From Afipia clevelandensis ATCC 49720 (GTDB taxonomy: Bacteria; Pseudomonadota; Alphaproteobacteria; Rhizobiales; Xanthobacteraceae), in contig NZ_KB375281.1 of assembly GCF_000336555.1 (NCBI RefSeq), forward strand, positions 3,793,436 through 3,857,435: DNA of 64,000 nucleotides, written 5' to 3'. Positions 16,183 to 24,966 of the stretch are shown here, piece after piece; positions within the stretch are counted from its first letter, which is position 1, and the number at the start of each line of letters is the position of its first letter. A program made the position numbers and the translations under genes. The notes beneath the pieces are model-generated. The model was not told the DNA's origin and did not search any database. It saw only the letters and a list, made by a program, of their open reading frames with translations.

Positions 16183-16901
16183 CGGACAATCCCTTCGCCT
16201 TGTGGGTCTATCTATCCCAGACACCGCTGCTGTGGTTGTCGATCACGCTTGCGGTCTATGCGGCAGCGGATGCCCTGTCGCTGGCGACGCATCGCAATCC
16301 GCTAATGAATCCGGTGCTGCATTCGATCTGGGTTATCGGCCTATTCCTGTATCTCACCGGCACCAGCTACACGACCTATTTTGGCGGCGCGCAGTTCGTG
16401 CATTTCCTGCTCGGGCCCGCGACCGTGGCGCTGGCCGTGCCGCTCTATGAGAACCGGGCCCGCGTCGCGGCGGCTATCCTGCCGATGCTTGCGGCGCTGC
16501 TGGTCGGCTCGGCCACGGCGATAGTCTCGGTAATGCTGTTCGCGGAAGCCGCCGGGTTGCCGCGAGAGATCGTGCTGGCGCTGGCGCCGAAATCCGTCAC
16601 CGCCGGCGTCGCCATGGGCATCAGCGAAACGCTGGGGGCCAATCCGGCGATCACGGTGATCGCGACGGTACTGACTGGCGTCATGGGCGCGATCGTGGTC
16701 ACACCAACGATGAACCGGTTGGGCATTACGGATTTCCGCGCGCGGGGCTTTGCCGTCGGGCTCGCGTCGCATGGCATCGGCACCGCCCGGGCGTTTCAGG
16801 TCGATGAGGTCGCCGGCGTGTTTGCCGGCATTGCGATGGGCTTGAACGCGCTGGTGACGTCGTTGCTGGTGCCGCTCGCGGTCACCGTGTTGTTGCGATG
16901 A
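16179..16901 (+). CDS. lrgB: LrgB-family membrane protein
   Basis: A 240-residue multi-pass membrane protein with the LrgB signatures LAPKSVTAGVAMGISE and LASHGIGTARAFQ. It is the partner of LrgA and starts within the lrgA stop. A bidirectional hairpin terminator separates it from the convergent SDR gene. Confidence 0.88.
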   Translation: MTDNPFALWVYLSQTPLLWLSITLAVYAAADALSLATHRNPLMNPVLHSIWVIGLFLYLTGTSYTTYFGGAQFVHFLLGPATVALAVPLYENRARVAAAILPMLAALLVGSATAIVSVMLFAEAAGLPREIVLALAPKSVTAGVAMGISETLGANPAITVIATVLTGVMGAIVVTPTMNRLGITDFRARGFAVGLASHGIGTARAFQVDEVAGVFAGIAMGLNALVTSLLVPLAVTVLLR

Positions 16902-16931
16902 CAAGGCCCTCGCCGGTGAGCGAGGGCCTTG
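16902..16931. terminator. Bidirectional terminator between lrgB and the SDR gene
   Basis: CAAGGCCCTCG and CGAGGGCCTTG form a perfect 11-bp stem with an 8-base loop, followed on the plus strand by TTTCATT. Confidence 0.75.
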
Positions 16932-16954
16932 TTTCATTCAAATGAACCGGAAAG

Positions 16955-17764
16955 CTATGCAGCGCTCTTCTTCTTGTAGCGGTCGGCAGCTTGCGCCCGC
17001 GACAACTTCGGCGTGAGCGCTTTCCGGGCCGCATCGTAGTTTTCCCATTCCTTCACGTCAGGCAGCGATGGAATGGTGATGAGTTCGCCGAGATCGAGTC
17101 CGGCGAGCGAAGCATCCACCATCTCGTCCGCCTGCATCACAATGCCCTGCGGAAGATGCGCGACCGGCACACCGGCGACATCCCAGAAGTTCGTTGCCGT
17201 CGCGCCCGGGAGCACGGCCTGCACGCGGACGCCGCTGTCCTTGAACTCCTTGTGCAGCGCCTGGGTAAAATTCACCACATACGCCTTGGTGCCGCTGTAG
17301 GTGCCGTTCAGTACGTCGGTGTCCAGCGCCACAATGGAGGCAATGTTAATGATGAGTCCGGTCTTGCGGGCAACGAAGGCCGGCGCCGCCGCGAGCGCCA
17401 GCCGCGTCAGCGCGACGACGTTGAGCTGGATCATCGCATCCATGTCGTCGGCCTTGGAGGTGAGCAGGGGAGCGGCGGAGCCGACACCGGCATTGTTGAC
17501 CAGTGCAGTAATAGCTGGATCCGTCTTCAGACGCTCCTCGATGCGGCGGACATCGGCCTTTGCGTTCAGGTCGGCTGGGAGCACCTCGACCTTGCGGCCG
17601 GTTTCCTTCGTCAGCCTGGCCGCAAGCGCATCCAGCTTGGCCTTGTCGCGCGCGACAAGGATCAGGTCATAGCCGCGGCGGGCGAGGCGGTCGGCGTAAA
17701 TGGCGCCGATGCCGGATGAAGACCCGGTGACGAGGGCAACGCCTTTGGTCGTGCTTTGAGACAT
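16955..17764 (-). CDS. Short-chain dehydrogenase/reductase
   Basis: A 269-residue classical SDR. It has a nucleotide-binding TGSSSGIG near residue 13, NNAG in ALVNNAGVG, a catalytic Ser in NIASIVAL and Tyr-Lys in GTYSGTKAYVV. NAD(P)-dependent oxidoreductase of unknown substrate. It is divergent from the GlxA-type regulator gene across 128 bp, so it is a likely target of that regulator. Confidence 0.85.
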   Translation of the reverse strand: MSQSTTKGVALVTGSSSGIGAIYADRLARRGYDLILVARDKAKLDALAARLTKETGRKVEVLPADLNAKADVRRIEERLKTDPAITALVNNAGVGSAAPLLTSKADDMDAMIQLNVVALTRLALAAAPAFVARKTGLIINIASIVALDTDVLNGTYSGTKAYVVNFTQALHKEFKDSGVRVQAVLPGATATNFWDVAGVPVAHLPQGIVMQADEMVDASLAGLDLGELITIPSLPDVKEWENYDAARKALTPKLSRAQAADRYKKKSAA

Positions 17765-17892
17765 GGTCGTTTCTCCTTGGTTCGGTAAGGCGGGCGGAGC
17801 CCCGTCTGCATGGAGAAACTAGGTGGTTGCCGTCATGTCTTAAATGTCATATAAACCTCGTTTCAGGACATTGACGAAAATCGGGTGTCGTC

Positions 17893-18834
17893 ATGAAACG
17901 GATCGGTCTCGTTGTGTTTCCCGGCTTCCAGATTCTCGATCTGGTCGCCGTGACGGTTTTCGAGGTCGCCAATACGCTCGGCAAGGCGCCGGCTTACGCG
18001 ATCGAGCTGTTGTCTGAAACAGGCGGCGGGGTCATCAGTTCGTCGGGCGTGTCGGTCGAGACGAGGCCGTTTGGCGAGGCACGTTTCGACACCGTCATTG
18101 TCAGCGGTTGGATCGCGCCGCTCGCGCCTTCTCAGGGCCTGCTCGACTATATGAACGCGGCAAGCCAAACAGCGCGCCGCACAGCAAGCATCTGCACCGG
18201 CGCCTTTGTGCTGGCCGAGGCGGGTCTGCTCGATGGCCGCCGCGCGACCACGCACTGGGCCTTTGCACGCGACATGCAGGCGCGGTTTCCGAAGATCAAA
18301 TTGCAGGAAGACAAGATTTACATCGTCGACGGGCCGATCTGGACGTCCGCGGGCATGACGTCGTGCATCGACCTCTGCCTTGCGATGGTTGAGGACGATC
18401 TTGGCGTCGACATCGCCCGCGATGTCGCTCGCAAGATGGTGGTGTATCACCGCAGAACCGGCGGGCAGTCGCAGTTTTCGGCGCTGCTGGAACTGCAGCC
18501 GAAATCCGACCGCATTCAGGACGCGCTCGCCTTCGCGAAGAAGAATTTGAAGCGCGAACTGTCGGTGGAGATTCTTGCGGAGGCGGCCAGGCTCAGTCCC
18601 CGGCAGTTCAGCCGCGCCTTCCGCGCAGAAACCGGACAATCGCCGGCCAAGGCCGTGGAGAACCTGCGTGTCGAGGCCGCGCGCATCCTGATGGAAGAGG
18701 CCGAGCATCCCGTCGAGGTGATCGCGCGGGAAACCGGATTCTCCGATCCGGAGCGGATGCGGCGGGCTTTCCTGCGGGCCTTCGGCCAGCCGCCGCAGGC
18801 GATCAAGCGCGCCGCGCGGATGGCTGCCGCATAG
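17893..18834 (+). CDS. GlxA-type AraC-family transcriptional regulator
   Basis: A 313-residue protein. The N-terminal DJ-1/PfpI-like domain has SICTGAFVLAEAGLLDGRRA around the nucleophile-elbow Cys. The C-terminal AraC-type DNA-binding domain has two HTH units (LSVEILAEAARLSPRQFSRA and VEVIARETGFSDPERMRRAF). Members sense small molecules and activate neighbouring operons. It lies between a divergent SDR gene and a downstream Old Yellow Enzyme gene, and short ATGTC/GACAT motifs sit in the shared promoter region. Confidence 0.85.
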   Translation: MKRIGLVVFPGFQILDLVAVTVFEVANTLGKAPAYAIELLSETGGGVISSSGVSVETRPFGEARFDTVIVSGWIAPLAPSQGLLDYMNAASQTARRTASICTGAFVLAEAGLLDGRRATTHWAFARDMQARFPKIKLQEDKIYIVDGPIWTSAGMTSCIDLCLAMVEDDLGVDIARDVARKMVVYHRRTGGQSQFSALLELQPKSDRIQDALAFAKKNLKRELSVEILAEAARLSPRQFSRAFRAETGQSPAKAVENLRVEAARILMEEAEHPVEVIARETGFSDPERMRRAFLRAFGQPPQAIKRAARMAAA

Positions 18835-18936
18835 CCGCGCGTAGAGCTGCCATGCGTGCGCTTTGCCTTCAAACAGGGAGGCGGGCGTGATCTGGTGCGC
18901 CTCGAATTCCTGACGCCGATCCGGAGGCTTTGATCA

Positions 18937-20052
18937 ATGTCTGCTTCGCTCTATTCGCCGCTCAAGGTCGGGCCCTATCAGCTCAATCACCGTGTGGTCA
19001 TGGCGCCGTTGACCCGGATGCGGGCCGCGCAGGCCGACAACGCGCCGCATGGGCTGAACGTGGAGTATTATTCCCAGCGTGCCACCAAAGGTGGGCTGAT
19101 CATCGCGGAGGCCTCGCCGGTGGTTCAGACCGGACGCGGAAATCCCAGAACACCGGGCATCTATTCGCGCGAACAGATTGAAGGCTGGCGCGCGATCACC
19201 GACGCCGTTCACGCCAAGGGCGGAATCATCTTCCTGCAGCTCTGGCATGTCGGGCGCGTGTCGCATTCGTCATTCCAACCCGGCGGCGCGCTTCCGGTCG
19301 CGCCATCTGCCGTTCCCATCTCGGGCAATTTCACCGCCATGACGGCGGACGGCAAGCAGGTGCCCTATGAGACTCCGCGCGCACTCGAAACGAGCGAGAT
19401 CGCAGGCATCGTCGAGAGCTTCCGCGAAGGGGCTCGCAACGCACTGGAGGCGGGATTCGACGGCGTCGAGATTCATGGCGCCAACGGCTATCTGCTGGAG
19501 CAATTTTTGCAATCGCGCATCAACCAGCGGACAGATCAGTACGGCGGCTCGATTGAAAATCGCGCACGGCTGCTGCTGGAGGTGACCGACGCCGCCATTG
19601 GGGTGTGGGGTGCCGATCGCGTAGCCGTGCGCCTGTCGCCTTACGGAGTCGCCAACGACACCGGCGAAGCCGATCCGATGCCGCTCTATGGCCATGTGGT
19701 AAAGGCGCTGGGCACGCGCGGTCTTGCCTATCTGCATTTCATCGAGCCCCGCAGCAGCGGCGCAGGGCGTGCCGACGTCAATCATCAGAACGTGCCGTCG
19801 GCGATGGACCTGTTCCGGCCGCTATGGCCCGGCGTTCTGATCACCGCGGGCGGATTTACCCGGGAAGCTGCGGAAGACGCTGTTGCATCGGGCAAGGCGG
19901 ACGCCATCGCATTCGGGCGGCACTTCATCTCGAATCCGGATCTGCCGCATCGGCTGAAGCAAAAGGCGCCGCTCACACCTTACAACCGCGCGACCTTCTA
20001 TGGCGGCGCGGAGACCGGTTACACCGACTATCCGTTTTACGAAAACGCCTGA
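18937..20052 (+). CDS. Old Yellow Enzyme-family alkene reductase
   Basis: A 371-residue FMN-dependent TIM-barrel enzyme. N-terminal LFSPLKVGPYQ-type start (here LYSPLKVGPYQLNHRVVMAP), the active-site HGANGYLLEQFLQ with substrate-binding His-x-x-Asn, and the FMN-binding AITAGGFTR-like segment (VLITAGGFTREAAEDAV) are present. It reduces activated C=C bonds or nitro compounds with NADPH and probably handles electrophiles. It follows the GlxA-type regulator on the same strand after about 100 bp. Confidence 0.88.
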   Translation: MSASLYSPLKVGPYQLNHRVVMAPLTRMRAAQADNAPHGLNVEYYSQRATKGGLIIAEASPVVQTGRGNPRTPGIYSREQIEGWRAITDAVHAKGGIIFLQLWHVGRVSHSSFQPGGALPVAPSAVPISGNFTAMTADGKQVPYETPRALETSEIAGIVESFREGARNALEAGFDGVEIHGANGYLLEQFLQSRINQRTDQYGGSIENRARLLLEVTDAAIGVWGADRVAVRLSPYGVANDTGEADPMPLYGHVVKALGTRGLAYLHFIEPRSSGAGRADVNHQNVPSAMDLFRPLWPGVLITAGGFTREAAEDAVASGKADAIAFGRHFISNPDLPHRLKQKAPLTPYNRATFYGGAETGYTDYPFYENA

Positions 20053-20062
20053 ACGCGAATTG

Positions 20063-20620
20063 TTACGGATCGAGTTCGGTGTCCCAGTAAAGATAGTCGA
20101 GCCAGCTTTCGTGCAGGTAGTTCGGCGGGAACAGCCGGCCGTTGCGATGAAGCTGATGCACGGTCGGCGCGAACGGCGTTTGGCGCGGATGCATCTTCGC
20201 CTGCGCCATAGTCATGTTGCCCTTGCGCAGGTTGCACGGCGAGCACGCCGCCACGACGTTTTCCCATGTGGTCTGGCCGCCGCGCGAGCGCGGGATGATG
20301 TGATCGAAGGTCAGGTCCTCGGGCGAGCCGCAATACTGACAGGAGAACCGGTCGCGCAGGAACACGTTGAACCGCGTGAAGGCGGGATGCGTGGTCGGCT
20401 GCACGAACGACTTGAGCGAAACGACGCTCGGCAGCTTCATCTCAAAGGAGGGGCTATGAACCGCGTGATCGTAATTGGCGACGATATTGACACGGTCGAG
20501 GAACACGGCCTTGACAGCATCCTGCCAGGACCAGAGCGAGAGTGGATAGTAACTCAGCGGCCGGAAGTCCGCATTCAGCACGAGCACCGGCCAACCGCCT
20601 TGTGACACATGTGCGTTCAA
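20063..20620 (-). CDS. HNH endonuclease-family protein
   Basis: A 185-residue protein with an HNH core: CQYCG, then DLTFDHIIPRSRGG with His, then ENVVAACSPCN with the second zinc CxxC. This type is widespread as a lone chromosomal gene in alphaproteobacteria. The nuclease role is not defined, and it is not adjacent to phage genes here. It is convergent with the reductase gene, 10 bp apart. Confidence 0.85.
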   Translation of the reverse strand: MNAHVSQGGWPVLVLNADFRPLSYYPLSLWSWQDAVKAVFLDRVNIVANYDHAVHSPSFEMKLPSVVSLKSFVQPTTHPAFTRFNVFLRDRFSCQYCGSPEDLTFDHIIPRSRGGQTTWENVVAACSPCNLRKGNMTMAQAKMHPRQTPFAPTVHQLHRNGRLFPPNYLHESWLDYLYWDTELDP

Positions 20621-20737
20621 GTAACGCTCCTGGCCCCAACCCCAATTGGCTGCGAAGCAGCTTGGGATGACATACTACAGGCAGCGTGACGGGATTGTGA
20701 AGAGCGTTTCGGCTCACCTGCCGGTGACCGCTGTACC

Positions 20738-21829
20738 TCAGTCGGCCATCGACAACATGTGCGCCTGTGCCGGTTTTACGCGGCCTTTCAGCGTGTCGAG
20801 ATAGACCTGCTGAACCGCATCGGAACCCCGGCTTTCCACCACATCGAGCTTCGGCCCCATGGCGGCGGTGAAACCCGACCAGACCGCGCCGAATCGCTGG
20901 TCGATTCCACCCGGACCCCATTCCTTGGCGCGCTTGCGAATCTGGTCCGGTGCGAAGAACCATGTCGGTTTCGCACCCGGCAGCGACTCATCGTCCGGCG
21001 CGGCGTCTTGATGGGTGAGACCGACCCGCCCGCTATAGACCATCCGGTCACCGAAGTGCTTGTGCAGGCGGGTGCGCAGGTCGGGATTGCCCGCCATGTC
21101 GACAAAGGCGACCGCTTGCTGCGGCATCGCTTCAATCTGGTCGTAGGTGACGACCTCGTCGTAGCAGCCGAGCGACGTCACGAAGTCCTTGTTGCTCCCC
21201 GACGTGAGCCCGATCACACGCACCGGCTTGCGATGGGTGTGCAGCAGCCACGCAAGGCCGAACGCGGTCTTGCTCGACGCACTGGAGAGGATCACGCTTT
21301 GCGCGCCGAAGAAGTCCTTGTCGGCGAGAAAATCGTCGACCAAAAATGAGAGCATGAACAGCGGGCGCAGCAACGCCTGATAGTCGCCCTGACGTCCCTC
21401 GAAGGCGGGATCGCCGGTGACGCGCGCATAGGCGTTGTAAACCGGCGACACGCCCTGCCGGTGCGCGGCAGCGTCGCGGAAGCCGCCTTTCTTCACGTCG
21501 GCGGCCTCGATCACCAGATGCGTCGCCATCGGCAGATAGCCGAAGATGACTTCGCCACTGGCGATATCCGGATGGCGCGATTCGATGACACGCCCGAAAC
21601 CCCAGACCGGAATGTTGCCGAAACCTTCGGGCGCGGGAAACAGGTGCCAGTATTTCAACTGCTCGCCGAGCATCGCATAGGTGATGTTGTTGGCTGTGAA
21701 CGCGAAGCGATCGACCTTCACCAGCAGGCCATCTTCCGGCAGTTGCGTGATCCCAGGCATCGGCACCTCCATCACCCTGCACGTGCCGAGATCGTTGCGT
21801 CCGACGACAAACTGAGTGAAGGATGTCAT
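20738..21829 (-). CDS. DUF2855-family protein
   Basis: A 363-residue protein matching the DUF2855 pattern: DRFAFTANNITYAMLGEQ, FPAPEGFGNIPVWGFGRV, a later Rossmann-like part (SVILSSASSKTAFGLAW). It resembles quinone-oxidoreductase-like enzymes, but no function is established. The start at 21829 lies in ATGA with the upstream glycosylase stop, so it is coupled to it, with GGGAG as ribosome site. A much longer open frame upstream is a shadow of the glycosylase gene. Confidence 0.85.
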   Translation of the reverse strand: MTSFTQFVVGRNDLGTCRVMEVPMPGITQLPEDGLLVKVDRFAFTANNITYAMLGEQLKYWHLFPAPEGFGNIPVWGFGRVIESRHPDIASGEVIFGYLPMATHLVIEAADVKKGGFRDAAAHRQGVSPVYNAYARVTGDPAFEGRQGDYQALLRPLFMLSFLVDDFLADKDFFGAQSVILSSASSKTAFGLAWLLHTHRKPVRVIGLTSGSNKDFVTSLGCYDEVVTYDQIEAMPQQAVAFVDMAGNPDLRTRLHKHFGDRMVYSGRVGLTHQDAAPDDESLPGAKPTWFFAPDQIRKRAKEWGPGGIDQRFGAVWSGFTAAMGPKLDVVESRGSDAVQQVYLDTLKGRVKPAQAHMLSMAD

Positions 21830-22656
21830 TTCCGTGCTCCCGCTTTTTTCGCTGCTGTCTTTGGTAACGCAGTCTTGGCCGTCTTCGCTGACGATTTTGC
21901 GACGCGGGATTTGTTTAAAACGCCTTTGGTGTTTGAAACGGATTTCGGTTGTGCGGGCTTTTTCTTCGCGACTTTCTTTTTCGCAGGCGGTTTGGGCGAC
22001 GCTGTCGCGGCGCCTGCGATCACGCCCTCGCGTTTCTTGATCGCGTGATAGTACGACCACCACAAATGCGCTGCCGCGCCGCGCAACGGCCGCCACGCTT
22101 CTGCAAGCGGCTGCATCTCTTTCACCGTCGGTCGCGATTTCAGGCCGAGCCCGATCCGCATCGCTTCCTGAATCGCAAGATCGCCCGCAGGCCATGCGTC
22201 GCCATGACCGAGACAGAACAGCAGATAGATGTCCGCGGTCCACGGGCCGATGCCGTGCAGACGTGTCAGCGTCGCGTGCGCGGCGTCGGCATCTTCCTCC
22301 GCGAGCACGTCGAGGTTGAGCCGCTCCTCGCTCAACTCACGCGCGATGAATTTCAGCGATTTGATCTTCGCAGCCGACAGGCCAAGACGCCCGAGCCGGT
22401 CGGCACGCGCCTTCTTTACCGCGTCATGATGAAACGGATCGAAGGTCGTGCTGACTCGGCCCCAGATTGCCGCGGCGGCCTTGGTCGACAACTGCTGGCC
22501 GCAGACGATGGCCGCAAGACCGGCGAATCCCGGTTCGCGCCGGCGCAGCGACGGCATGCCCGCGGTCTCGAGCACCGGGCCGAGACGCGGGTCGATGCGG
22601 ACCAGCGCGTGAACGGCGTCATCGAGGTCCGCTTGCGTGTCGAGATGGACTGTCAT
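21826..22656 (-). CDS. DNA-3-methyladenine glycosylase II (AlkA-like) with a basic tail
   Basis: About 276 residues. The helix-hairpin-helix-GPD domain is clear: LTRLHGIGPWTADIYLLF followed by catalytic Asp in AGDLAIQEA. It removes alkylated bases in base-excision repair. The last 60 residues are a Lys/Ala/Pro tail (KKKVAKKKPAQPKS) of histone H1 style, which should increase DNA binding. Starts at 22701 and 22671 are also open; 22656 begins the conserved part. It overlaps the DUF2855 gene by 4 bp and is divergent from gluQ. Confidence 0.85.
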   Translation of the reverse strand: MTVHLDTQADLDDAVHALVRIDPRLGPVLETAGMPSLRRREPGFAGLAAIVCGQQLSTKAAAAIWGRVSTTFDPFHHDAVKKARADRLGRLGLSAAKIKSLKFIARELSEERLNLDVLAEEDADAAHATLTRLHGIGPWTADIYLLFCLGHGDAWPAGDLAIQEAMRIGLGLKSRPTVKEMQPLAEAWRPLRGAAAHLWWSYYHAIKKREGVIAGAATASPKPPAKKKVAKKKPAQPKSVSNTKGVLNKSRVAKSSAKTAKTALPKTAAKKAGARK

Positions 22657-22724
22657 TGGATTTGTGAGCATGAATGGAATCGGACGCGAGTGCAATTCCA
22701 TGATGCGTCAGACAGGTTTGAGCC

Positions 22725-23603
22725 ATGCCGCCACCCGTTTTCCGTTTTGCGCCAAGCCCGAATGGATTTCTCCATCTCGGGCATGCACGCTCGGCGTTGC
22801 TGAATTTCGATCTCGCGCAACGAACCGGGGGACGGATGCTGCTGCGCATCGAAGATATTGATACCACGCGCTGCAGGCCCGAATACGAACAGGCGATTTA
22901 TGACGATCTCGCGTGGCTCGGGATCGCATGGGAGCAGCCTGTGCGGCGGCAGTCAGAGCATCTGCCGCTTTACCGCGAGGCCGTTGAGCGCCTGATGCGC
23001 GACGGCCTGATCTACCCGGCGTTCGAGACCCGTGCCGAAATCGCCCGCGTGGTTGCGGAGAAGGAAAAATCAGCCTCGTGGCCGCGCGATCCCGATGGCG
23101 CGCCGCTCTATCCGGGAACTGGCCGGCATCTTTCAGCGGATGAGCGCGAGCGAAAGATCGCTGCCGGTGCGCCCTATGCGTTGCGGCTCGACATGGCTGA
23201 AGCCATGGCCCGCATCGGTCCGCGCTCGTGGATCGAGGAGGGGCAAGGTCCGGACGGCGAAACCGGCGATGTTCCCGCGCGGCCCGAGCAATGGGGCGAT
23301 GTCATCCTCGCCCGCAAGGACACGCCCACGAGCTATCACCTCTCGGTGGTGATCGACGATGCCCTGCAGGGTGTGACCCATGTTGTGCGCGGGCAGGACT
23401 TGTTCAGGGCCACCGATGTGCATCGTTTGCTGCAGGAGCTACTCGGACTGCCGCAGCCGGTTTATCGCCATCATGCCCTCGTGCTGGACGAGGCGGGGCA
23501 GAAGCTGTCGAAATCCACACGGTCGACAGCACTGCGGGACTTGCGCGCCGGGGGGATGGCCCCGGATCAGGTGCGGCGCCTTGTTGGTATTGCAAGCGGC
23601 TGA
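22725..23603 (+). CDS. gluQ: Glutamyl-Q tRNA(Asp) synthetase
   Basis: A 292-residue truncated GluRS paralogue. The class I signatures HLGH (residues 17-20) and KLSKS (in GQKLSKSTRS) are present, and there is no anticodon-binding domain. It attaches glutamate to queuosine in tRNA-Asp. Motifs RFAPSPNGFLHLGHARSA and RIEDIDTTRC are standard. The zinc-binding cysteines of enterobacterial GluQ are not obvious here. It starts divergently from the glycosylase gene. Confidence 0.9.
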   Translation: MPPPVFRFAPSPNGFLHLGHARSALLNFDLAQRTGGRMLLRIEDIDTTRCRPEYEQAIYDDLAWLGIAWEQPVRRQSEHLPLYREAVERLMRDGLIYPAFETRAEIARVVAEKEKSASWPRDPDGAPLYPGTGRHLSADERERKIAAGAPYALRLDMAEAMARIGPRSWIEEGQGPDGETGDVPARPEQWGDVILARKDTPTSYHLSVVIDDALQGVTHVVRGQDLFRATDVHRLLQELLGLPQPVYRHHALVLDEAGQKLSKSTRSTALRDLRAGGMAPDQVRRLVGIASG

Positions 23604-23664
23604 ACCCGCCATGGCGTGACTCCCGCGCCCCCGGCATGCCATGTTGGATGTGGATGGGGGAATC

Positions 23665-24966
23665 ATGGCGGCGACATCGCGCGTCAAGCGGAGCCTGAAG
23701 ACGCGCGTCAAGCGCGGCGCGAAAGCGCCTGCGCAGCAGCCTCCCATGGCGAAAAAGGCTGCTCCCAAGAAGCCTGCTCCCAAGAAGAGGGCTATGGCAA
23801 AAAAGCCTGCCCGCAAACCATCCAGGACGCCTCCGGCCAAACGGCCCGAGGCGGACCCCCGGATCGTCGAAGCCGCGCTTGCTGCCTTCGCGCATGAAGT
23901 CCGCACCCCGCTGACCGGCATTCTGGCGATCAGTTCGCTGCTGGCGACCTCAGAACTCGGCGAGCGCGAAAAGCGCTGGGTCGACACCATCAAGGCTGGT
24001 GCGGAGCATCTTGCGGCGCTGGCGACGCTGTTCGTCGATGCCGCACGCAGCGGCAGCACCGGGCTTGCGGTGCGTCAGGACTTTTTCGATCTGCGGACGC
24101 TGTCGCGAACGCTGGGAGATTCGCTGGCCGGACGGGCGTCCGCGAAAGGCCTGCAATCTCAGGTGAGCATCGCCGACGACCTGCCCGCCTTTGTGATCGG
24201 CGATCCGGTTCGCTTGCGCGCCGCTCTGGAAAACCTGATCGACAATGCGGTCAAGTTCACGCAGCAGGGCAATGTCGCGCTGGACGTGTCGGTGAAGGCC
24301 GGTGCGGGCGGGCGGCTTCGCGTGTTTTTTGCCGTGTCCGACAGCGGCATCGGTCTGTCGCTTGCGGAGATCAGGCGGCTGTTCAAGCCGTTCTCGCAGG
24401 CCAATGTCAGCATCGCCTCCCGCTTCGGTGGCGCCGGTCTGGGGCTGTCGTCGGTGAAGCAGCTTGCGCGCGCGATGGGGGGCGACATCACCGCCAGCCA
24501 GCGCGGCGGCGGCGGAACTACGTTTGTCCTGACAGTGGCGTTAAAATCGGCTGACGGACTGAAGCCGCCGCCAGGCGTGGAGATGCCGGCGTCAGTCCCG
24601 CAGGGCCTGCGCATTCTGAGCATCGAGGACAATCCGTTCGGGCGCGTGGTGCTCAACGCCATTCTCACCGAACTCGGTCATCAGGCCGAATTCATCGGGC
24701 GTGGCGAGACGGCGCCGGAACGGATTGCGCAGGGCGGGTTCGACGCGGTGCTGATGGACATGGTGCTTCCCGGCATCGACGGGATCGAGGCGATACGGCG
24801 CATCCGCGCGCTGGAAGGAGCGTGCGGACGGATCGCGATCATCGGCGTATCGGGACGTGCAGAAGACGAGGAGCCATCGCGCGCGGCTGGCGCCGATGGA
24901 TTCCTCACCAAGCCGGTCAGCCCGCGTGCGCTGGCGGCGGCGCTTCTCCGGGCGGTGCGGCACTAG
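23665..24966 (+). CDS. Hybrid histidine kinase with receiver domain and basic N-terminus
   Basis: About 433 residues. The first 65 are a Lys/Ala/Pro-rich tail (PMAKKAAPKKPAPKKRAMA). HisKA follows with phosphoacceptor His in AFAHEVRTPLTG, then HATPase (N box LIDNAVKF, G1 DSGIGL, G2 GGAGLGL), and finally a receiver domain with Asp in AVLMDMVLPG. There is no transmembrane or PAS sensor, so it should be a cytoplasmic, possibly DNA-associated kinase. Start: ATG at 23665 with GGGGGA before it; ATG at 23641 is possible. It overlaps the convergent YihY gene by 50 bp. Confidence 0.85.
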   Translation: MAATSRVKRSLKTRVKRGAKAPAQQPPMAKKAAPKKPAPKKRAMAKKPARKPSRTPPAKRPEADPRIVEAALAAFAHEVRTPLTGILAISSLLATSELGEREKRWVDTIKAGAEHLAALATLFVDAARSGSTGLAVRQDFFDLRTLSRTLGDSLAGRASAKGLQSQVSIADDLPAFVIGDPVRLRAALENLIDNAVKFTQQGNVALDVSVKAGAGGRLRVFFAVSDSGIGLSLAEIRRLFKPFSQANVSIASRFGGAGLGLSSVKQLARAMGGDITASQRGGGGTTFVLTVALKSADGLKPPPGVEMPASVPQGLRILSIEDNPFGRVVLNAILTELGHQAEFIGRGETAPERIAQGGFDAVLMDMVLPGIDGIEAIRRIRALEGACGRIAIIGVSGRAEDEEPSRAAGADGFLTKPVSPRALAAALLRAVRH

